A DNA stretch of 27,609 nt from Antrodiella citrinella (taxonomy: Eukaryota > Basidiomycota > Agaricomycetes > Polyporales > Steccherinaceae). This document shows, piece after piece, positions 22,610-27,609 of the stretch. The position numbers were made by a program, and so were the translations under genes. The stretch spans positions 1 to 27,609 of the forward strand of contig SGPM01000353.1 of the NCBI GenBank assembly GCA_004802725.1. The letters are read 5' to 3'. The notes under the pieces are model-generated. The model made no database searches and was not told the DNA's origin. It worked only from the letters and a program-made list of their open reading frames with translations. Every line of letters starts with the position of its first letter. The stretch's first letter is position 1.

Positions 22610-22683
22610 GTCTTTCCTATTCCTTGACTGAAGTCCTAACGCGTCCGCGCTCTACAGATTCTGAGCGATCTCTCACGTTCTCA

Positions 22684-22693
22684 GGTTATGGGC
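22684..22693 (+). other. copia-type primer-binding site (initiator tRNA-Met half-molecule)
   Basis: ggttatgggc directly follows the LTR. The copia element of Drosophila uses the same sequence start, complementary to the anticodon region of initiator tRNA-Met, where a cut half-tRNA primes reverse transcription. Here the gag start codon ATG (22688) lies inside this site. Confidence 0.75.
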
Positions 22694-25600
22694 ACCCAAG
22701 CACCGACTGCTCAACAAGCTACGGCGGGCGGTCAAGGTCAAGCCGCAACGGCTCCGACATTTGCATCTGCGAAGCACAATGATCATTCCGATTTTTCCGA
22801 CATCACCAGCAGCAACGGCAGCGCCACGAAGATTCAGAAGTTGAATGAAGATGGATCAAATTGGATCCTGTTCAAACACGAATTCACGACGGCTGTCGGC
22901 TCGAAGGGGTTGAGGAGATATCTGGAAGGCAAGGAGAAGACACCTTTGCCAACGAGTGCGCCAGGTGTTGATGTCGACGCGGACGACAAATACGAACACG
23001 CTCAGGACGTCTGGGCATCGAAACACGACTTGATACGTTCTATTCTTTTTCAATGTCTACCGGAATCGCTGAAACTTCGTGTTGCGCAAACCACTCGCAC
23101 CTCGGAGGCCTGGAGCATTGTCAAGGACAAATATGACAACCAAGGTGACTACGTACAAGTGGCTTTGCTGCGAAAGATGCAGGAGCTGCGTACGGAGGAC
23201 AACGGCGATCCAAGGCCGGTCCTCGAACAGCTGATGAAGCTGAAGGGCGAGTACGCCACGGCAGGCGGTACTCTCGACGACAACATCTACAAGGCCCTCA
23301 TCATGGGCTCCCTTCCAAATTCCTACCAATCCCTCATGCGACAGATGCTCCTCAGTTCTCGTCTTCGCCTCGATCCCAACACCCAGCTACCGAAACCACT
23401 CTCTCCTGATGAACTGATCTCCCATATCGAAGCAATCGCCCGCGACGACGCTATCATGAACAAATCTTCTTCATCCTCCGACTCCGCTCTCGCTNCACAG
23501 GATAGAAGTCGTTCATCTTCACCCCGACCGAAGGGGCGTTGTTTCAATTGCGACAGGAAGGGACACAAGAAGGAAGATTGTTGGGAGAAGGGCGGCGGAA
23601 AGGAGGGGAAGAAACCGAAGTGGTGGCGAGAGCCNGCGCAGGACAAGGGGAAGAAGGAGGGTGGTGGTAAGGGAAAGAACGCAGCTACGGCTACGGCAGC
23701 GGTAGCGGCGGCAGCGACAACCGATACGGAGGAGGTCGCGTTTCACGTTGCGACCGATTTCTCCAAGGCGGCAGGTGGTCTCACATCTCTCGTTGGCGTA
23801 CGTCTCCTAGATTCCGGAGCGAGTCGCCATTTCGAGCCTACCCGTACGAANTTCGTGTCGTATCGAACCATCCCACCGAAACCTATNAACTCCGCNGAAG
23901 GGAAAANNTTCCACGCTGTGGGGGAGGGTGATGTCAAAGTCACACTCACTTCTGGAAAGAAGACAATCAATCTTACCTTGAAGAATGTCCTCCATGCCCC
24001 TTCCATGCCTGTTCCTCTCATCTCCATCAGTCAAATGGTCCGCGCAGANATGTCCGCTCATTTCGAGAAAGACGGCTGTCGGATCTTCACTCCCGCCAAG
24101 AAGCTCTTGCTCCAAGTCGCTGAACGAAACGGACTCTACCCGCTTCACNATTCTTCAACCACTGTAACACCTGACAAGACACTGGCATCAGCATTGTCAG
24201 CGACAACCACCTCCATGTCACTCACAGAGTTCCACCGACGGATGGGTCATGCGTACCCGCCTGCTTTGAGGAAGATGGTGGAGTCGGGTGTCATCACAGG
24301 TGTTGACCTATCAGACAAAGAGGCATTGTTCTGTGAGGCATGNGTAAAGGCAAAACACTCGCNACNTCCTTATCCCAANGTGCGATCGAGTCCGCGCGCG
24401 ACCGAGTACGGTGGACGTGTTCACTCCGACGTCTGGGGTCCCGCACAAGTGAAGTCCCTTGGCGGAAGCGAGTACGCCGTCCTGTTCCTTGACGACAAGA
24501 CCGACGAGGTGACCGTTGAGGTGATGGCTCACAAGAGCGACACCCTGCAGCACTTCGTAGACTGGGTGGCATGGGCGAAACNCNATCGCGGCATGAAAAC
24601 GTTGGGTGAGTTCCAATGTGACCGCGGCGGTGAGTTCATGTCAAAGGCTTTCACAAGACTCTTGAAGGATGAAGGCGCGGTTCGCCGGTTGACCGTCCAT
24701 GATTCGCCACCGCAGAACGGGAAATCCGAGCGTCAGATTCGCACGCTGATCGAGCATACGCGTGCTGCNCTACTCGACAGTGGGGCACCGAAATTCCTTT
24801 GGGCTGAGTGCTTGAAGCATGTGGCATATATCCGAAACCGCACCACGACGAAGAACACTCCTGGGTCTACCCCGCACGAACTTGCGACGGGGGAGAAGCC
24901 GAATCTAGTGGCATTGCCCCTGTGGTTCTCCGTCGCGTGGGTCATGATAGAAGGTGCGCCGAAACTTGAGGCAAAGTCGAAGGAAGGGAGATGGGTTGGA
25001 TACGATGCCCAGAGCAAGGGGCATCGCATATACTGGGCTGAGAAGAGAAAGGTATCAGTAGAGCGAAATGTTCGCTTCCCTGACCCTCCACNCCCGGTCG
25101 AACTCGTTGAAATGCCAAATGTGGGGGAGAACTTACTACAGACTGTATCAACCCCTCAATCCATTTCCACCACTCCTGCATCTATCCCCGCACCATCCCA
25201 AGCCATTGCACCACCCATTGCACCCAATCCCACACCTATTCNACCGCCCACTGCAGCTATACGCCCGCCGGATGCGAACACCGCTCCGCCGAAAATCGAA
25301 CCAGTTGAAGAGGAGGAGGAGCTAGGAAGGGGAAAGAGGGTAAAGCGNCCAAGCCGCTGGGCGAGAGATGTCCAGGCGGGAGTTGGGACNACTGGTGGGA
25401 GAGGGGCACAGATCATGCCGAAAAGCATCCTNCCGGGAGGAGGAGTCTTGCCGGCTGGAGGGGCTATGGTAGCGGTGGAGGGGGAGGATTTGGATGGTTG
25501 GGAGGCCGATGAAGACCCCATTTACGCTCTTGCAGCGATGGTGGGTGATGAGCCGACATATAGGGAGGCAATGAGTGGACCAGAGAGTGAAAGGTGGAGG

Positions 25601-27103
25601 AAAGCGGAGGAAGAGGAAATCGCGCGCCTAGAAGAAACGGGCACGTTCGAGCTTGTCGAGCGCCCTGAGGGCGCCAATATCGTCGGGTCNGTCTGGGTCT
25701 TGAAGAAGAAACGCGACGAGAACAACAACGTCTTGAAATTCAAAGCCCGTCTGTGTGCTCAAGGATTTTCGCAGGTCTTTGGCATCGACTACGACCAGAC
25801 AGCCGCGCCGACAGCACGTCTCTCGTCCCTCCGTTTCGTCCTCGCACTCGCTACTAAGAATGACTGGGAAATTCAACAAATCGACTTCAAGAACGNGTAC
25901 CTCAATGGTGACCTCGACGAAACGATCTACATGCGTCAACCACCTGGATTTGTGGTCCCTGGACGTGNAAAGGACGTCTGGAGACTCCGTAAGGCTTTGT
26001 ACGGCCTGAAACAGGCNGGTCGCCAGTGGTACAAGAAGGTGCAAAAGATGTGCGAAGATCTTGATCTCCGTCGTAGCGACTANGATCCCGGTGTGTTCTA
26101 TCACATCTCTTCTGAGCTCACGGTCATCATCGTTATCCACGTTGATGACTTCACTCTCGTAACGACCGATCTCGCCATCATGCAGAGACTCAAGTCGACC
26201 CTCNCCGAACATTACGAGTTGGCTGACATGGGCAACGCCCGTTGGCTACTAGGGTTCGAAATCCAANGCGACCGCATCTCTCGTTCCATCTCACTGAACC
26301 AATCCGCCTACGTCGACACTCTNATCTCACGATTCAACATGCACGACGCGTACCCTGCTGCGACCCCACTTGACCCTGCTATCAACCTATTTCTACCCGT
26401 CACCGCCGAAGACCGCGACNCGATGGTCAATCGACCGTACGCGCAACTCATCGGGTCGCTCATGTACGCTGCCATTGGTACTCGACCGGACATCATGTTC
26501 GCTGTTTCGACTCTCGCGCGTTTCATGTCGGACCCGTCCGTCATCCATTGGGAGGCCGGAAAACGTGTCCTACGTTATCTGAAAGGAACACGTGATCACC
26601 GACTCACCTTTGGCGGAGATGCTCCCGCTGTACTCACCGGATTCACCGACGCTGATTGGGCTTCCCAACCCCATCGTCATTCCATTTCTGGATTCGTCTT
26701 CACTTATGCCGGCGGGGCGATTTCGTGGGGCTCGCACAAGCAAAGCCTCATCGCATTATCTTCCACCGAGGCCGAGTACATTTCCGCTTCGGATTCCTGT
26801 CGTGAACTTATCTATCTTCGATCCCTTATCCTCGAGCTCACTGGCGAAACATCCTCTTCCCCCATCACTCTTCATTGCGACAATCAAAGCGCGATCCGCA
26901 TAGCTGCGAACGGCCTTCTTCACGCCCGCACCAAGCATATCGACATTCGGTATCAGTTCATCCGCCAAGTCGTGGAACGAGGACTCACTGAACTTGTCTA
27001 CTGTCCGACCAACGAGATGGTCGCGGACATCTTCACCAAGGCTTTGGTCCGTTCTCGTATTCAGTACCTCGCCGGGGAGTTGGGTTTGTCAAGTCAAGCT
27101 TGA
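22688..27103 (+). CDS. copia Gag-Pol polyprotein (gag, protease, integrase, RT-RNase H)
   Basis: One 1471-residue frame. The Gag region ends in a CCHC zinc knuckle (residues 285-298, CFNCDRKGHKKEDC) inside a basic stretch. The aspartic protease motif LLDSGAS has Asp375. The GAG-pre-integrase segment contains EFHRRMGHA. The integrase core has Asp581 (VHSDVWGP), Asp645 (FQCDRGGEF) and Glu681 (NGKSER), which is exact D-D-35-E spacing. Reverse transcriptase runs from about residue 1000 with YLNGDLDETIYM and the active site HVDD (Asp1153-Asp1154; most relatives have YVDD). RNase H has DADWASQP, SSTEAEY and CDNQSA. Gag and Pol share one frame without shift or stop, as in many copia elements. Ns leave about thirty residues unknown, but no stop interrupts the frame. 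Confidence 0.93.
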   Translation: MGTQAPTAQQATAGGQGQAATAPTFASAKHNDHSDFSDITSSNGSATKIQKLNEDGSNWILFKHEFTTAVGSKGLRRYLEGKEKTPLPTSAPGVDVDADDKYEHAQDVWASKHDLIRSILFQCLPESLKLRVAQTTRTSEAWSIVKDKYDNQGDYVQVALLRKMQELRTEDNGDPRPVLEQLMKLKGEYATAGGTLDDNIYKALIMGSLPNSYQSLMRQMLLSSRLRLDPNTQLPKPLSPDELISHIEAIARDDAIMNKSSSSSDSALAXQDRSRSSSPRPKGRCFNCDRKGHKKEDCWEKGGGKEGKKPKWWREXAQDKGKKEGGGKGKNAATATAAVAAAATTDTEEVAFHVATDFSKAAGGLTSLVGVRLLDSGASRHFEPTRTXFVSYRTIPPKPXNSXEGKXFHAVGEGDVKVTLTSGKKTINLTLKNVLHAPSMPVPLISISQMVRAXMSAHFEKDGCRIFTPAKKLLLQVAERNGLYPLHXSSTTVTPDKTLASALSATTTSMSLTEFHRRMGHAYPPALRKMVESGVITGVDLSDKEALFCEAXVKAKHSXXPYPXVRSSPRATEYGGRVHSDVWGPAQVKSLGGSEYAVLFLDDKTDEVTVEVMAHKSDTLQHFVDWVAWAKXXRGMKTLGEFQCDRGGEFMSKAFTRLLKDEGAVRRLTVHDSPPQNGKSERQIRTLIEHTRAXLLDSGAPKFLWAECLKHVAYIRNRTTTKNTPGSTPHELATGEKPNLVALPLWFSVAWVMIEGAPKLEAKSKEGRWVGYDAQSKGHRIYWAEKRKVSVERNVRFPDPPXPVELVEMPNVGENLLQTVSTPQSISTTPASIPAPSQAIAPPIAPNPTPIXPPTAAIRPPDANTAPPKIEPVEEEEELGRGKRVKXPSRWARDVQAGVGXTGGRGAQIMPKSIXPGGGVLPAGGAMVAVEGEDLDGWEADEDPIYALAAMVGDEPTYREAMSGPESERWRKAEEEEIARLEETGTFELVERPEGANIVGXVWVLKKKRDENNNVLKFKARLCAQGFSQVFGIDYDQTAAPTARLSSLRFVLALATKNDWEIQQIDFKNXYLNGDLDETIYMRQPPGFVVPGRXKDVWRLRKALYGLKQXGRQWYKKVQKMCEDLDLRRSDXDPGVFYHISSELTVIIVIHVDDFTLVTTDLAIMQRLKSTLXEHYELADMGNARWLLGFEIQXDRISRSISLNQSAYVDTXISRFNMHDAYPAATPLDPAINLFLPVTAEDRDXMVNRPYAQLIGSLMYAAIGTRPDIMFAVSTLARFMSDPSVIHWEAGKRVLRYLKGTRDHRLTFGGDAPAVLTGFTDADWASQPHRHSISGFVFTYAGGAISWGSHKQSLIALSSTEAEYISASDSCRELIYLRSLILELTGETSSSPITLHCDNQSAIRIAANGLLHARTKHIDIRYQFIRQVVERGLTELVYCPTNEMVADIFTKALVRSRIQYLAGELGLSSQA

Positions 27104-27110
27104 GGGGGAG
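27102..27110 (+). other. polypurine tract of the younger copia element
   Basis: gagggggag lies directly before the right LTR and overlaps the end of the gag-pol stop codon (TGA 27101-27103). Confidence 0.85.
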
Positions 27111-27456
27111 TGTTGGATTTCAAGCATTGACATTGAACGTCGGCGGCTGCGCCGTCGTATGTTATTTGAGCTGACTCATTTTCATTTGTCATCATATTGT
27201 ACCACGCGCGTAGCGCATGTCCGTATTCACAAACCCCCGCTGTTTCTCTTTGTGGGACTTCAGTCTTTCCTATTCCTTGACTGAAGTCCTAGTACGTGAT
27301 TCATTCTCATTCTCAGTGTACAATGTATTTACTCGCACCTCTAGACGCGTCCGCGCTCTACAGGTACTTACAGAATATATAAGTCTTTCCTATTCCTTGA
27401 CTGAAGTCCTAACGCGTCCGCGCTCTACAGATTCCGAGCGATCTCTCACGTTCTCA
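27111..27456 (+). repeat. 3' LTR of the younger copia element
   Basis: Same 346-bp sequence as 22338-22683 except one C for T in the segment cagattc(t/c)gagcg near the end. It contains the same TATA box and internal repeats. Confidence 0.9.
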
Positions 27457-27586
27457 GGTTATGGGCACCCAAGCACCGACTGCTCAACAAGCTACGGCGG
27501 GCGGTCAAGGTCAAGCCGCAACGGCTCCGACATTTGCATCTGCGAAGCACAATGATCATTCCGATTTTTCCGACATCACCAGCAGC
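27457..27586 (+). repeat. second start of copia internal sequence after the 3' LTR (PBS and gag 5' end)
   Basis: After the right LTR the sequence repeats the PBS and the first 43 gag codons base for base with 22684 onward. Either two elements lie in tandem sharing an LTR, or the assembly walked from the LTR of one copy into the body of another. The absence of any host flank makes the second explanation likelier. Confidence 0.8.
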
Positions 27587-27608
27587 AAAAAAAAAAAAAA
27601 AAAAAAAA
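27587..27608. other. poly-A run at the contig edge
   Basis: Twenty-two A residues followed by one C replace the gag sequence expected here. The match to gag stops within the first two A residues. It is probably a sequencing or assembly artefact at the end of the contig; a genuine insertion of a polyadenylated sequence is less likely. Confidence 0.6.
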
Positions 27609-27609
27609 C

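Larger units (their letters stand above)
22338..22683 (+). repeat. 5' LTR of the younger copia element
   Basis: Starts TGTTGGATTT and ends GTTCTCA. It contains a TATA box (22603-22609, tatataa), two copies of a 27-nt segment beginning tctttcctattccttgactg (22491 and 22611) and two copies of acgcgtccgcgctctacag (22572 and 22639). It is identical in length to the right LTR, with one base different. Confidence 0.9.
22338..27456 (+). mobile_element. nearly complete Ty1/copia retrotransposon, 5.1 kb
   Basis: The order is LTR (22338-22683), primer-binding site (22684-22693), one gag-pol frame (22688-27103), polypurine tract (27102-27110), LTR (27111-27456). The two 346-bp LTRs differ at one base that I can find, which indicates recent insertion or consensus building. 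The integrase-before-RT order defines the copia group. About thirty isolated Ns lie in the internal region. The target duplication cannot be seen, because the right LTR runs back into internal sequence. It is inserted in an older copia element of opposite strand. Confidence 0.9.

Noticed and set aside
22242..22782. Plus-strand frames across the copia LTR, repeated at 26994-27555, as genes
   Set aside because: They are chance open frames in the LTR, present twice because the LTR is.

Overview
The window looks like the end of a contig from a basidiomycete fungus, most likely an Agaricomycete. Genes are cut by many short introns (mostly 52-80 bp, GT-AG, often with a CTAAC/CTGAC-like branch site) and contain exons as short as 3-24 nt. 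The recognisable proteins are of basidiomycete type: an ERT1/AcuK-like regulator, an intracellular GH1 beta-glucosidase of the Phanerochaete type, and PEX3. I could run no similarity search, so names rest on recognised motifs and hand-resolved splicing.

Left half (1-12.4 kb), ordinary genic DNA: an ERT1-like Zn2Cys6/PAS regulator of gluconeogenesis (550-2514, minus, 9 exons); a GH1 beta-glucosidase (3034-5931, minus, 18 exons, one apparent GC-AG intron); a Gfo/Idh/MocA-family oxidoreductase (6883-8326, plus); PEX3 (9737-11796, minus); and a small single-pass membrane protein of 84 residues (11945-12425, plus). The last two share a 148-bp divergent promoter. The genes have housekeeping or carbon-metabolism roles, and I see no sign of a cluster.

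Middle (12.4-20 kb), a region of duplication and decay: a DUF2461-type nuclear-looking protein (14608-16424, minus) is flanked by two broken copies of one protein family. One keeps an HExxH-type motif (HECSH, minus, 16851-17578) and the other has HASTH (plus, 13611-14334). The minus copy is cut at its 5' side by a 133-bp inverted-repeat element. A diverged fragment of the 5' end of the DUF2461 gene lies just after that gene. An unrecognised coiled-coil-tailed protein (18491-19741, minus) has a second, headless copy of its promoter and 5' region about 1.9 kb away.

Right end (20-27.6 kb), nested mobile DNA: the N-terminal domain of a tyrosine recombinase (plus) is interrupted by the 3' part of a Ty1/copia element (minus, with its LTR), which is itself interrupted by a nearly intact second copia element (plus, 346-bp LTRs, one 1471-aa Gag-Pol frame). 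After the second LTR the sequence runs back into PBS and gag and stops in a poly-A run. About thirty isolated Ns occur only in the copia sequences. This suggests a collapsed repeat consensus at a contig edge, so the real right flank is not present.
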